64,000 bases of DNA from Rhynchopus euleeides (Eukaryota > Euglenozoa > Diplonemea > Diplonemida > Diplonemidae), in the NCBI GenBank assembly GCA_963210315.1, contig OY723281.1, positions 2,046,001 to 2,110,000 on the forward strand. The letters run 5' to 3'. Shown here one piece after another: positions 47,617-57,929 of the stretch (positions are counted from its first letter, which is position 1; each line of letters begins with the position of its first letter). Both the position numbers and the translations under genes were made by a program. The notes under the pieces were generated by a model. That model ran no database searches and was not told the DNA's origin. It saw nothing but the letters and a program-made list of their open reading frames with translations.

Positions 47617-50007
47617 ATGAAACGTTCAATGATGCGGACAGCGTTGCCTGTGCTGCTGCTGCTGCTGGGGGCGCTTGCGGAGACTGCGTGGGGTCGGGGG
47701 GCAGCGCCGGCACACCTCCCGAACGCACACGTGTGGGGGTGCTACAACATCAGCAAGCAGTACCCGTTCTGCGACTCGGGGCGGCCGATCTTCGAGCGTG
47801 TGAGCGACCTGGTGGAGCGCCTCACGGACGATGAGAAGGTGCAGCTGATGTCGCCGGACGTGAGCAAGACGATCACGTCGTGCAGCATGATGGACGCGGG
47901 TGTGGAGCGCCTCGGGATCCCGGGGATGCTGAACCTGATCGAGATGAACGGGGCGGTGGCGGCGTGCTGCCTCGCCGAGGGGAAGTGCTCGTCGCGGTAC
48001 CCCGGGCCGACGGGGATTGCGGCGTCGTTCAACGCGTCGATGTGGCGGCAGAAGGGGGAGATCCTGTCGACGGAGTTCCGGGCCTTCAACAACCTGGACT
48101 GGTACCGCTGCGTGGACACGCGGCTGCCCGACAAGGTGGGGCTGACGGGGTACGGGCCGAACATCAACATCATGCGGGACCCGCGCTGGGGGCGGAACTC
48201 GGAGGTGCCGTCGGAGGACCCGTTCCTGGCGGGGGAGTACGCGATGCACTACGTGCGTGGCGGGCAGGACGGGGAGGACCCGCGGTACACGAAGGTGGCG
48301 ATGTCGCTGAAGCACTACACGGCGTACTCGGTGGAGGACGACCGCGGGGCGTTCGCCCCGAACATCTCGATGCACGACCTGTGGGAGACCTTCCTGTCCG
48401 GGTACGAGCGCGGGATGCAGCAGAGCGGGGGGAACGCGACGGGGGTGATGTGCTCGTACGCGTCGCCCAACGGGGTGCCGGCGTGTGCGAACGACTACCT
48501 CCTGAACAAGGTGCTGCGGGAGGGGTTCGGGCGCCCGGACGCCGTGGTGGGGACGGACTGCGGGGCGTTCGGGTGGATGAACACGGGGAACCACTACGCC
48601 CCGACGGAGCTGGACGCGGCGCGGCTGGGGCTGTTCGGGGGGGCGGACCTGGAGTTCGGGGACGTGTTCTGGACGCCGAAGGCGTTCGGGGGCGAGGGGC
48701 TGCTGCAGCAGGTGCTGGCGCAGAACCACTCCACGGCGCTCCCCCTGCTGAACCAGGCGGTGACGCGCGTCCTGACGACGCGCTTCAAGACCGGGATGTT
48801 CGACGACGTTGCGGACCAGCCGTACACGAGGATCGGGGCAGAGGTGGTGAATTCGACAGAGCACTGGAAGGCGAACCTGGACGCGACGCTGCAGTCCCTC
48901 GTGCTCCTGAAGAACGACAACGCGACGCTCCCGCTCACGGCGGGGAACGCGGGGAAGTGGGTGCCCCCACCCGCGCACGGGCGCATCAACCTCTCCCTCA
49001 TCGGCCCGCACCTGGAGTCCCGGCTGGAGCTGCTGTCCAACTACGGGAAGTGGGACGAGACCTGCTTCGACGGGACGTACGACTGCGTGTGGACCATCGC
49101 GGAGTTCTTCCGGACCCACACGGAGCGGGAGCAGGGGCACTTCGTGTCGTCCCTGCAGATTGCGAAGGGGGTGGACCTGGACTCGAACGACACCTCCAAC
49201 ATCGGACAGGCCCTGCTGGCTGCGAGCAACTCCGACGTCGTCGTCTTCTTCGGGGGGCTGAACAGCCAGACCATCGAGTCGGAGGGGAAGGACCGCACCT
49301 CCGTGACGCTCCCCGGGCTGCAGGGGAACCTGCTGGACCTGATCCTGGAGCTGCCCAACAACCCGCGCGTCGTGGTGGTGCTGATCAACGGCGGGGCCAT
49401 CTCCCTGGGTGCCCCTGTCATCAGGAGCGCCCACTCCATCGTCGAGGCCTTCTACCCCTCCATCCGTGGCCCGGAGGCGCTGTACCGCACCATCTTCGGG
49501 GAGAGCAACGCGTGGGGCCGCCTCCCCTACACCATGTACACGGCGGAGACGGTGGCTGCACTCGACATGAAGAACTTCGACATGTCCCTCTCCCCCGGCC
49601 GCACCTACAAGTACCTGACCCAGACCCCCGAGTTCCCGTTCGGCCACGGCCTGAGCTACACCACCTTCAGCGTGTCCCAGTGCACGGCAGGCACCGTGGT
49701 GGCGAAGAACACGGGCGCTGTGGCCGGGGCTGCTGTGGTCATGCTGTTCGCCCGCCCGGGCCCGGATGTGCGCGCCTCCGTCGCCTCAAAGCACCCCGTC
49801 CCGCTGAAGTTCCTGATCGGGTTCGACAGGGTCAACCTCGCTCCGGGTGCCTCCTACACCATGGTCCTGTCCGGGCAGCGCTACCACAGCCTGGACGAGA
49901 GCCTGAAACTGTACAATACGGATGGGGAGCGTGTCTGGTACCCAGGCACCTACTACCTCGACTTCTTCGACGGTGTGAACACGTGCACCTACACTTACAA
50001 GCTGTGA
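47617..50007 (+). CDS. Glycoside hydrolase family 3 enzyme (beta-xylosidase/beta-glucosidase-like), copy 1, 796 aa
   Basis: The ATG at 47617 starts a classic signal peptide (MKRSMMRTALPVLLLLLGAL); the frame is open upstream without a better start. The N-terminal TIM-barrel shows YGPNINIMRDPRWGRNSE, SEDPFLAGEYA, the KHY substrate motif (Lys232-His233) and the nucleophile block VVGTDCGAF with Asp314. The alpha/beta sandwich (about 430-650) and a C-terminal FnIII-like domain beginning near PFGHGLSYTTF follow. The order and spacing resemble plant/fungal BXL-type GH3 enzymes, which release terminal xylose, arabinose or glucose from polysaccharides. It is secreted or vacuolar, with several N-glycosylation sequons (NAS, NIS, NAT, NHS). 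Substrate specificity cannot be assigned from sequence alone. Confidence 0.88.
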   Translation: MKRSMMRTALPVLLLLLGALAETAWGRGAAPAHLPNAHVWGCYNISKQYPFCDSGRPIFERVSDLVERLTDDEKVQLMSPDVSKTITSCSMMDAGVERLGIPGMLNLIEMNGAVAACCLAEGKCSSRYPGPTGIAASFNASMWRQKGEILSTEFRAFNNLDWYRCVDTRLPDKVGLTGYGPNINIMRDPRWGRNSEVPSEDPFLAGEYAMHYVRGGQDGEDPRYTKVAMSLKHYTAYSVEDDRGAFAPNISMHDLWETFLSGYERGMQQSGGNATGVMCSYASPNGVPACANDYLLNKVLREGFGRPDAVVGTDCGAFGWMNTGNHYAPTELDAARLGLFGGADLEFGDVFWTPKAFGGEGLLQQVLAQNHSTALPLLNQAVTRVLTTRFKTGMFDDVADQPYTRIGAEVVNSTEHWKANLDATLQSLVLLKNDNATLPLTAGNAGKWVPPPAHGRINLSLIGPHLESRLELLSNYGKWDETCFDGTYDCVWTIAEFFRTHTEREQGHFVSSLQIAKGVDLDSNDTSNIGQALLAASNSDVVVFFGGLNSQTIESEGKDRTSVTLPGLQGNLLDLILELPNNPRVVVVLINGGAISLGAPVIRSAHSIVEAFYPSIRGPEALYRTIFGESNAWGRLPYTMYTAETVAALDMKNFDMSLSPGRTYKYLTQTPEFPFGHGLSYTTFSVSQCTAGTVVAKNTGAVAGAAVVMLFARPGPDVRASVASKHPVPLKFLIGFDRVNLAPGASYTMVLSGQRYHSLDESLKLYNTDGERVWYPGTYYLDFFDGVNTCTYTYKL

Positions 50008-52032
50008 TGCTGGAGGTGACTTCATTATCTTGTGCTTCTCTATGAGTTGGTTTCGAACAGAGAAGCACCATCAACTCCATCACACCTCTGTGTGTTGTGT
50101 GTTCCATATAAATACAAACCGTCTGTGTGGTTGTGGGAGAGTGAGTGCCAGGGTATTCGCGTGATTGTGATTTGTGAGTGGGAATGTTAGTGTTTGTGTG
50201 TCTGCTTCTGCTTGTGCCTGTGTCTCAGTCTGTAGCCTGCCTGTGCCTGTCTTCGCGTTCGTTTAACTACGCGAGCAAGGGATGGCACCCCTTCAGTCGG
50301 GGCGTGGTTCGAAATCCCTGCACATCGAACCTCTGACCCGTAATCAGCAGTTTGTGTGAGTTGCCAGCTCTTTCAGGGTGGGGTGGGACTGGGTCCCTGT
50401 GCCAAACAAGACACTGCTGCTGAGAAAGGTGGAGTCTGGCGGGTGGGAGACCACTGTCAACGGCACGTCCTCTGCAGCTTCATGCATCCTGGCAGACACA
50501 CACAACCTGATCTAGCCTGCATGTGTTTTTTTACTCGTTGGTGAACGGGACGCGTCAATGTTTGAAATTAGAGAGATTGCCAGGATTCGCTCAGAAGTGC
50601 ATGAATGTCCCACAGAGCGAAGGCCCCAAGCCAGGAGCACGTGGCGACGGTTCTTTGTGATCGTGGAATATAGCGACCTGCAGTCACACACACCCACGAA
50701 GCAGGGTGTGCGGTGCATTTTGCTTCTCTGCCTTTTGTCAGGCAGATTAACACACCTTGTTGCATAAACGAACAAAACACACGACGTGCACCGGGTGTCT
50801 TCCCCCACCACCCCCCACCCCCCACCTCCACTCCCATCGACTCTGCCCCTTCTCGTATTTCTGTTCTTTTCTACCTTTCTATCTTTTCCCTTCTTCTTTT
50901 TTTCCTCCTCCTCCTCCTCGTGCTCGTGTTGCAGCGCGAGCGACTATGTACACTGACTCACTTTGGCAGCCTGCACTTCCACATCTACCCGGGATGCGCA
51001 GCCCAGAAGGGATGCTTGATTGGGAAGCAATCCCGGGTGAATGTCGCAGCACAGGCATGCTTCTGAGGACGTGTGCTGTTTCAACTCTGCACCACCAACC
51101 TTACCCGCCGTGACTGTCGACATGTTTTTCAGTGTTCACACAAGGTTGCGGGATATGTGCTGCTCTTCCGTGTCCTGCACGGCACAGCATGAATGCAGCT
51201 CCGTGGCCAGGAATAGAAAGACGCGAGGCGGTTCCCAGCACGGCACGACAACCTGCCCGGCACACTGGGGCCAATCCGATGGCGGTTGCTGTGGTGCTTC
51301 TGTGGGCGACCATGGGCAGACAACATCTCTGACAGAGAACCACCATGCGCACATCCACATTGCCAGTCCATCAAAACGTAACGACCGCTCCTTGTCGTCA
51401 TGTGTGTGGGATATGCACGCATCCAGCTTTCTCTCTCTGTGTTCTCCTGCAGTGAGGTGCTGGATGCGGGATGCGTTCGAACAGTAGCACCATGTATTTT
51501 CTCAAACGTAGCAATTCCCTGCTTGTCTGCACAAGCCTGAAAGCAGCTCCTGCGTGGGGAAGAGGAACACGTCAGCCTGTCTGGTTGTGCCATTCTTTCG
51601 CAGGTGTGGTGATCGGATAACAAGAAGCGTGCAGAAGCACGCAACGGTTCTGTAAAGGGCAAAGGCACCCTGTCAGGCCAGGTCACGATGCAACTAGCGC
51701 TGCTCCCCCGAGCCCCTTCTCAGCAACCCCGCCTTTTCCCGAAGTGTGTTTCGGCTGGTTCCTGGATTTCTCTGAGGTGGTGCGTAACAACATGAATCAC
51801 ACAAACAATGTGCCCCACGATACGAATCACGTGCGGTGCGTATCGCCCTGCCAACGCTGGGTGGGGTGGTGTGCCCATTGCTTTCTGTGTGTTCTCCGCA
51901 CCGTTCTCACGGAAGGACTGCTGTTTGCCAAGCGAAAGGTGACGCCACCACAGCAAGCCCACCCAACCACAGAACACTGGATCTCCGACACACAGGAGAC
52001 TCCCCGCAGCCCAGCTGCAGGAGGTTGCGACG
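50008..52032. other. Intergenic region, 2.0 kb
   Basis: No gene is recognised. About 50890-50960 (CTCCTCCTCCTCGTGCTCG, then GCGCGAGCGACT) resembles 63570-63615 downstream of the other GH3 gene. About 50575-50625 has the TTCGCTCAGAAGTGCA repeat. Confidence 0.4.
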
Positions 52033-52410
52033 ATGCGGTGTGCTGCGGGCGTCGCCCTGCTGGCAGCCTTGGTGCACGCCGAGCACAGATGTGCGGCTCA
52101 TCGACAAGGAGTCCATCTGTTCTTGGAGCAGTTTCTGGACATGGTGCTTGTACCTTCGACTTTCAGGCGTAATGAGTACGATTTACGGGATGTCGGGAGA
52201 GTTATTTGCGAAGCCTCTGCCAGCCTCTTCAGTGTGGCGTGTTGGAGGGTAGGATCGCACTGGTGTGACTCAGGCATTCGCAGAGTCGGCCCCTGTAAAA
52301 TGCTCACATCCTGGGGAATCATGTTTCTTTGTGTCGCAGGAGTTCAGCTTCTGAACAGACTGGCCCCCCCACCCCACACCCGCTCCCTCCAGACTTCAAG
52401 AGCAAACTGA
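52033..52410 (+). pseudogene. Orphan GT90 signal-peptide copy
   Basis: The first 17 codons (MRCAAGVALLAALVHAE) and the preceding GCGACG match the start of the GT90 gene 440 bp downstream. After the signal peptide the sequence is unrelated to GT90: a 125-codon frame with no known motif (HRCAAHRQGVHLFLEQFLD). An acceptor-like GCAGGAGG precedes it. This is either a decayed GT90 copy or a new secreted-protein ORF built on a borrowed signal peptide. Confidence 0.45.
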
Positions 52411-52476
52411 TTCGCGATTCTGCAGTGGAGGGTCTTTCGTTGCTGTGCCCTGTCACCACACCCACCCGCAGGAGAA

Positions 52477-54399
52477 ATGGCGACGATGCGGTGTGCTGCG
52501 GGCGTTGCCCTGCTGGCAGCCTTGGTGCACGCCGAGGTGAACCTGCTGTGCGGGCTCAACAGCCGCTGCAAGTCTGTCGAGGAGGCGCGGCGTGTGGGGT
52601 TCGAGACGCTTGAATACATGAAGAAGCACAGCCCGCTGGAGGGGATGCCGGACAGCAACCTCAAGAAGGTTGTCGAGCGTGAGTGCGCGCGTGTCTCAGA
52701 CAAGTGGCCGTCCGAGCACACCCCCAGCAGGCGCTGGGTGTGCCTGAAGCACGGCCGCATCCTTGCCGAGGATCTGATGAAGCACGACACGATCAAGAGG
52801 GGCGAGAAGTGGTCGCGCAAGGACACGAAGGAGCTTGTCCCGAAGATTGGAACTGGTGTTTGGTTCCGTGTCGAGAACGGGACGATGGTGAAGTCTATGT
52901 GGTATGCGAAGGGACGTGACCTTGGGTCGCTCGGGATCCCACTTGAGCAGACGCAGGCGACGCTCGGCTACGCGGCTATGTTCGGCGTGTTTGACGGCCT
53001 CACCTTTGAGTTCGTGACCAAGGACTGCGACGGGTGTCAGTGCAGCCCATTCGAGGGGCACCCAAACCGCCAGCAGGAAGGCTTAAAGTACTTCCCCATC
53101 GCTGCCTACAACAAGAACCGTGACGTGTGCGACTACATCAAGGCTGTCCCTGTCCAGCTCTGGCACCATGTGTGGTCACCGACACGTTCGTATCCGGACA
53201 CACCACCCGCATGGGATACTCTCAGCAACACTGCCTTCTTCCGTGGCGAGATCTGGAACGAGATGCGTGCGGGTCTGGTTGCCATCAGCGCTTTGGACCT
53301 TGTGCCCGACACAGACATGGCGACTGCGGGTTGTGGCAGGGTACGTTCATACGTCAACAACTGGAGGCGTCATAGCAATTCTCCTTCCTGGACGAAGAAA
53401 ATCCTTCGGTCTCACACTAAAGCCAAGGAGCACGGGTCGATGTGCCGTCCCGGGCGCACTGAATGGGTGGAGCAGCTGAAGAAGTACAAGTACCACGTGT
53501 CGGCTGACGGGATCTCTGTGGCAGTGCGGTTCTGGTGGACCCTGAAGGCAACTGGTGTGCTTGTGAGTGTCGAGAGTGCTCACGTTGACTTCTACGAAGA
53601 CCAGATCATCCCGTTCGTGCACTTTCTGAGTGTGCCCAAGAATCTCCACGACATGCCCGAAAGCATGAACGAGGTGATGGCGTGGGCACGCAAGAACGAC
53701 AACATCACACACCAGATCTCGAAGGAGGGCAACCTCTACTTCGAGGAGCACGCTTCCCCCGAGGCTCAGATGCTGTCCATCTCGCTGTACGGTGCCCTGA
53801 TGGCAGAGCTGTGGGACGACTCCTTCAGCAACGACCCTCAGTACGACCTCGAGAAGGTGACCAAGCCCATCAAGGTGTCGAACCACCCTGAGGGCCTCAA
53901 CTGCCTCTCGGGGAAGGACGCCGTGTTCCCTATCTGGCAGGGCGGCGGTGGATGTGTTTACAACGACTGGCCTGCCAGCCTCCCCACCTCGCTGATCGAG
54001 CGCTCTGTCGGCACACCCCGCACGCCCCGTGGCGGGGCCGCATCGCCTCCAGCAAACACGACTAGCGGCGGCGCAACGGCACAGCCCACCCCTGTGCCTC
54101 AGCAGGCCAAGACAGAGAACCCCGAGCAGGGCAAGCAGCAGGCAGCCGCAACGTCATCTCCGCCCTCGACGCTTGCGCCTACCGCCACCCCTACTGGTGT
54201 CCCGCCCGCCTCCTCGGTTGTGGCGCCCGCCGCTGTGCCGAAGAAGCCCTTCAAGCTCACACCACTCCATGTGTTCATTGTCTTCCTGGCGGGTGCCGGC
54301 GCGCACGCAGCTTTGCGTCGTGATGTCCCGCGAAAGACAGCTGTGCTGATCCTCTGCGTCTCTGTCGGTGCAGCCCTTCTACTTTTCTTCACGCTGTGA
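52477..54399 (+). CDS. GT90 (CAP10-like) glycosyltransferase, copy 4, 640 aa, most divergent of the small set
   Basis: The ATG at 52477 lies five bases after an acceptor-like CCCGCAG (AG at 52470-52471). The signal peptide is MATMRCAAGVALLAALVHA. RWVCLKHGRILAEDL, FFRGEIWNEMR, SADGISVAVRFWW and VPFVHFLSVP-type landmarks are present. Compared with copies 1-3 it differs in the patches after VENG (TMVKSMWYAKGRDLGSLGIP), around GHPNRQQEG, and after DMATAG (CGRVRSYVNNW). It has a longer Ala/Pro/Thr stalk (about 535-595) before the hydrophobic end LHVFIVFLAGAGAH ... VLILCVSVGAALLLF. Predicted ER/Golgi lumenal with a C-terminal anchor. It is separated from the tandem trio by 15 kb containing WD40 and GH3 genes. 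Confidence 0.8.
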   Translation: MATMRCAAGVALLAALVHAEVNLLCGLNSRCKSVEEARRVGFETLEYMKKHSPLEGMPDSNLKKVVERECARVSDKWPSEHTPSRRWVCLKHGRILAEDLMKHDTIKRGEKWSRKDTKELVPKIGTGVWFRVENGTMVKSMWYAKGRDLGSLGIPLEQTQATLGYAAMFGVFDGLTFEFVTKDCDGCQCSPFEGHPNRQQEGLKYFPIAAYNKNRDVCDYIKAVPVQLWHHVWSPTRSYPDTPPAWDTLSNTAFFRGEIWNEMRAGLVAISALDLVPDTDMATAGCGRVRSYVNNWRRHSNSPSWTKKILRSHTKAKEHGSMCRPGRTEWVEQLKKYKYHVSADGISVAVRFWWTLKATGVLVSVESAHVDFYEDQIIPFVHFLSVPKNLHDMPESMNEVMAWARKNDNITHQISKEGNLYFEEHASPEAQMLSISLYGALMAELWDDSFSNDPQYDLEKVTKPIKVSNHPEGLNCLSGKDAVFPIWQGGGGCVYNDWPASLPTSLIERSVGTPRTPRGGAASPPANTTSGGATAQPTPVPQQAKTENPEQGKQQAAATSSPPSTLAPTATPTGVPPASSVVAPAAVPKKPFKLTPLHVFIVFLAGAGAHAALRRDVPRKTAVLILCVSVGAALLLFFTL

Positions 54400-55279
54400 G
54401 GCTTGTCTCCTTTCATGCTTTCAGTGGCATCCACCCTTCCCCCCCCACCCCCACCCCCACCACCACCACCACTGCAACTGCAACTGACTGGCTTCATTCG
54501 GTGTCAGCGATTCTCTCTGTGTGGATTGCACTCAAGGGGAGGTTACTGGCCTTCTCCTCCTCACCCTACCCCCCCCTCCCCCGTCCCAAAAAGGACTAGC
54601 ATTGCAAGAAGGTGCTGGGGGAGTTGCTTTTCTATTCACTCTCGACGATCAAACCCCCCCCCCCCTCTCCCCCGCCCCCACCCCCCTTTAGGCTCGTCTC
54701 CTCTCTTGTAGGTTAGCACCACGCACAGCTTTGTGGGAGCTTTTTTAGATGGCGATGATCCCCCCCTCCCCCCCCCCCCCTCTCTCTTCCCCTGATGACA
54801 GGATGGCATTGCAGGATGCCCTCACTCCCCCCCCCCCCCCGCCACCCACCCTTCGGTTCATCATGCATGCCTCCCGGCACAACGCAGGCCAAGCACCATC
54901 ACTCGCTGCACGCATGTCGAGTGGGGGAGGCCGTCCCTCGCGTTCCTTCTTTTGTTCGTGTGTAGAAGCGTCACCGCAACAAGCAAAAATATAACTGGAG
55001 TCGTGCAGGATCATTCGTGAAGAAATACGAAAGGTAAACGTGAAAAAGTTTTCGTTGATCGCACAAAAATTAAAACAGGAAAATCCATCAGAGCGGTTGT
55101 GGGGCGGGCGGAGGGCCTTCGCTCAGAAATTGCACAAAAAAAAAGGGTGAAAAAAAGTTGAGCCGCCTCACGCAAAAACTGGTTGTGAAGAAGTGACACA
55201 AGTTTGATGCAACAGTGTGGCCCCACAAGGGTGCAGGCCCCCTCTCTCTGCCCGCATGCTGTCAAATTGACAACTTGAC

Positions 55280-55310
<31 letters not shown>

Positions 55311-55900
55311 GTATGCTTATAGTGTGAATATCCCCGAAACGAAAATACCCGCACCCCAAGGGGTGTCGTCTACTTAACTACGCGGGCCCGCGGCCCGGTA
55401 GACTCCCCTTGTTTGAGAGAGGAGCTGCTCTGGTGGGGTGAGGGAAGTGACACAGGAGGAGGAGAAGGCGCAGGCGCCACACGGTCTGTAGCGCCCGGTG
55501 ACGCGCTACGTGAGGAGGGAGGGTCAAGGTAGGCTCTGTCTCCCCCCCCCTCAAGTGCTTGACACCGTGTCGCTGGCGCGCTGCCCCCCCTGAATCCCCA
55601 GCCCACACACGCCTCTTCCTCTGGTGTTAAGGCTCCTTGCGTTGACAACTTCCGCACACACACACACACACCCTCGCCAGTGTTGACAAGGCATGGGATG
55701 ATGTGGATGAGCACAACAAAGCAACGGACACCCTCGCCTGTGTGAAGGTGAAAGAAGTGGAGGACGGAGGAGGAGGTGCGCCGTGTGGTGTGTGGGGGAG
55801 GTGTATGGGCCACAGCCGTGTGGCAAAGCGGGTTGAAGTTGGAGCGTCACTTTCCCTCTCACACCGAGTTTGCCGTCGAACAGTGGATGCGGCTGGATAT
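54400..55900. other. Intergenic low-complexity region
   Basis: No convincing gene is present. There are long C runs (about 54440-54470, 54653-54690, 54762-54781, 54826-54842), a CT repeat (about 55280-55306) and a CA repeat (about 55657-55671). 55095-55215 holds the TTCGCTCAGAAAT / TTGAGCCGCCTCACG / TGACACAAGTTTGA repeat. 55311-55355 is the unfilled relative of the MITE site at 35490. Confidence 0.45.
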
Positions 55901-56149
55901 CCCTTTTCACGGTTCCTGGCGCTATTTTTCTCCTCCCCAACAGACTGCACCTTTCGGGGGGATACAAGTTGGAGCGGGGTCGCGGTGGGGGCGCTCCTTC
56001 GTCGTGAGGGGGACCCCTGTAGGGGTGTGAGTGGGTGGGTGAGGGGTAGCGCGGGGTTCCTGTAGTAAGATCGACACCCCCTCCCTTTCCCGCTCCGACT
56101 CGTCGCTCCCGTACCCCCCGCTTAGGGGTCCAAGGGGGGGCCGTGTGAG

Positions 56150-56557
56150 TAACGAAAATTGAAGAACGGGCGGGGGCTTCATCGCCTTGTTCAGCGTCCT
56201 GGCGTCCACTATAAACCTGAGGCCCCCGCTCTTTTTGGCCACGGTGTAGGCCGGGTGGATCAGCGTTGATTCTTCTTGCACCAAGACCCCGTAGTCCTCC
56301 AGCTGCCCGAGGTGCTGGAGCATGTGTCTGGACACCTTTCGCTTCTCCCTCGCGAACGCCCCTTCACGCCCCGGCAGCAGTGCCTCGCGGAACACCGCCG
56401 TGTCCGTTATCATGTCGATGACCCCGTCCAGCTCGCCGTCCGTGTCGAGTTGTCTCAATGCCTCGATGTCCAGTCGTGTAGTCCCGATGGGGGCGAGCTT
56501 CTGAGGCCCGAGGAGTGATTCCGCAATCCAGCCAGTGGGTAAAGTGAATATGGACAA
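56150..56557 (-). pseudogene. Reverse transcriptase N-terminal (fingers) fragment
   Basis: On the minus strand this region encodes LEDYGVLVQEES, HPAYTVAKKSGGLRFIVDAR and TLNKAMKPPP. That is the start of a reverse transcriptase fingers subdomain as found in retroelements (a V.KK.GG.RF..D.R.LN pattern). No palm domain or catalytic YxDD follows; the frame degenerates after about 56150. The upstream side is interrupted by the inverted-repeat element at 56597-56905. It is a decayed retroelement, class uncertain, distinct from the PLE at 11.4 kb. Confidence 0.6.
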
Positions 56558-56596
56558 CCCCCCTCCATTTTTTTGCCACCCCCCGGGCCCCCTACC

Positions 56597-56905
56597 AGGA
56601 GGGCAGGGCTGTATCTACGGGGGGTCAAAGACCCCCCCACCCCCCCGCAGTTTGGGCCCCCCCTGGGGACCCCCCCCGGGGGGGTCTCCCGGGGGGTCAC
56701 TTTTAGCGGGGGCGGGGGGGATTTCCCTGGGAACAGTAGGAATGGGGTCTCCTGGCTGGGGAGCATGTCCAGCCCTCTCTCTGGCGTGCGAAGCGCGCCC
56801 GAGAAATTTGCATCTGGGGTGAAAAAAATTTTGGGCCCACAAAAGTGCGAGACCCCCCGAGTCCGAAAATCCGGAATCCTAGATACAACCCTGCAGGAGG
56901 GGGGC
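56597..56905. mobile_element. About 300-bp TIR element abutting the RT fragment
   Basis: The left end AGGAGGGCAGGGCTGTATCT and the reverse complement of the right end CTCCTGCAGGGTTGTATCTA share GCAGGG(C/T)TGTATCTA. The interior is made of long G and C runs and a TTTTGGGCCCACAAAA-like palindrome. No ORF. Confidence 0.55.
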
Positions 56906-57318
56906 AAAAAAAAAGTACCCCTGCCAGGGACCCCGGGACCCTTTGGGTTTTCGGCCGAAAAAAATTAGGGGGGTCCATGGACCCCTGCGGGCCCCCTTGT
57001 GGAAGGCCCTGTTTTCAGGGCGAATCGGTCTTCGCTGCGGTTCGATAACAGTTTATTTGCGTATTTCCTCCTAGTTTACTTGCAATAGACATGAGAGAAT
57101 CGCCGAGAGATTGCCGATAGCGAAGCCCCCCTGGCTAGTTAGTGTTGTAGAAGCTTTAACGCAGCCCCCCCGTTTCGTGCATCATGACATGATGCATGTG
57201 GAAAACAAGCATTCATCTGTGGGCGCGCAACGTTGCTTGCTGATGATGTCCCTCCCATTCCCCCCGTAGACACTTTTTGTCTCTTTTCTGGCCTCCCTTC
57301 GTGCCCGTCTAACTCGTC

Positions 57319-57543
57319 TTGTTCATTGCTGTGTCGGGCACCACATCTGGTGATGTTGTTGCTGTGGAGACTGCGGCGAATGGGGTCACCACCACACTGT
57401 ACCGCCTCAGGACAGGAGAGTGTCTGGGGAAGGTGGACTCACATGGTTGTGGTGTTGCACTCAGCCTCTGCGGAAGGTGGGTCTTCACACCAACGAACGA
57501 CACTTCAGTCTCTGTGTGTGCTGTGTCTTCCGTTACTCCCTGA
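57319..57543 (+). pseudogene. UBL-WD40 gene fragment (last blades)
   Basis: It encodes IAVSGTTSGDVVAV and then TTTLYRLRTGECLGKVDSHG and GRWVFTPTNDTSVSVC up to a stop, matching the end of WD40 copy 1. It jumps from a blade-4-like IAVSGT directly to SGDVVAV of blade 6. This suggests a deletion between repeated GCTGTGTC strings. There is no start codon, and nothing upstream resembles the rest. Confidence 0.6.
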
Positions 57544-57929
57544 GTGCAGTGTATCAGGTCCTGTTCCCCTATCTTTCGGTTTGGAGTTGTGCTAACAACG
57601 CAGGAAACTTTGCCATGCAGATCATGCAGGACACACCACACCCGCAGCAGGTGTGTGGGGTGTTCTCGCGATCGACGAATACCCGCTGGTTCTACTCTCC
57701 CCTTACTGGTTTGCAGGCGCATAGTTTTGTACCGTTGGGGCATATGTGTGTGGGGGGCTGGGATAGTGTGTGTGCACCAGCCGGAGGAGGACATTTGTGA
57801 TTGAGCATTTGACTCGTCACTGCCTCGGCGATCAGCCCAGTGAGGGCAAGTTGGGTTCCTCAGCAGAGCCCTCTGCGATGACCCCGCGCGATTTCCCTGG
57901 TCTCCTTTTCCCACCCCCCCCTCGAATGA

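Noticed and set aside
47626..49647. 673-codon antisense open frame opposite GH3 copy 1 (and the matching one opposite copy 2)
   Set aside because: It is a mirror of strong GC bias at third positions in the sense gene. The Arg/Val/His/Pro-rich composition matches no family, whereas the sense frame has all GH3 motifs.
47880..50045. 721-codon plus-strand frame overlapping GH3 copy 1 in another phase
   Set aside because: It is a Gly/Arg/Pro/Ala-rich shadow frame. The overlapping GH3 frame is conserved and motif-complete.
50250..50335. Possible tRNA (CCCC-TTCAGTC-GGGG hairpin followed by GGTTCGAAATCC)
   Set aside because: The anticodon-like loop is attractive, but there is no room for a variable loop, the T stem does not pair and no acceptor stem closes.
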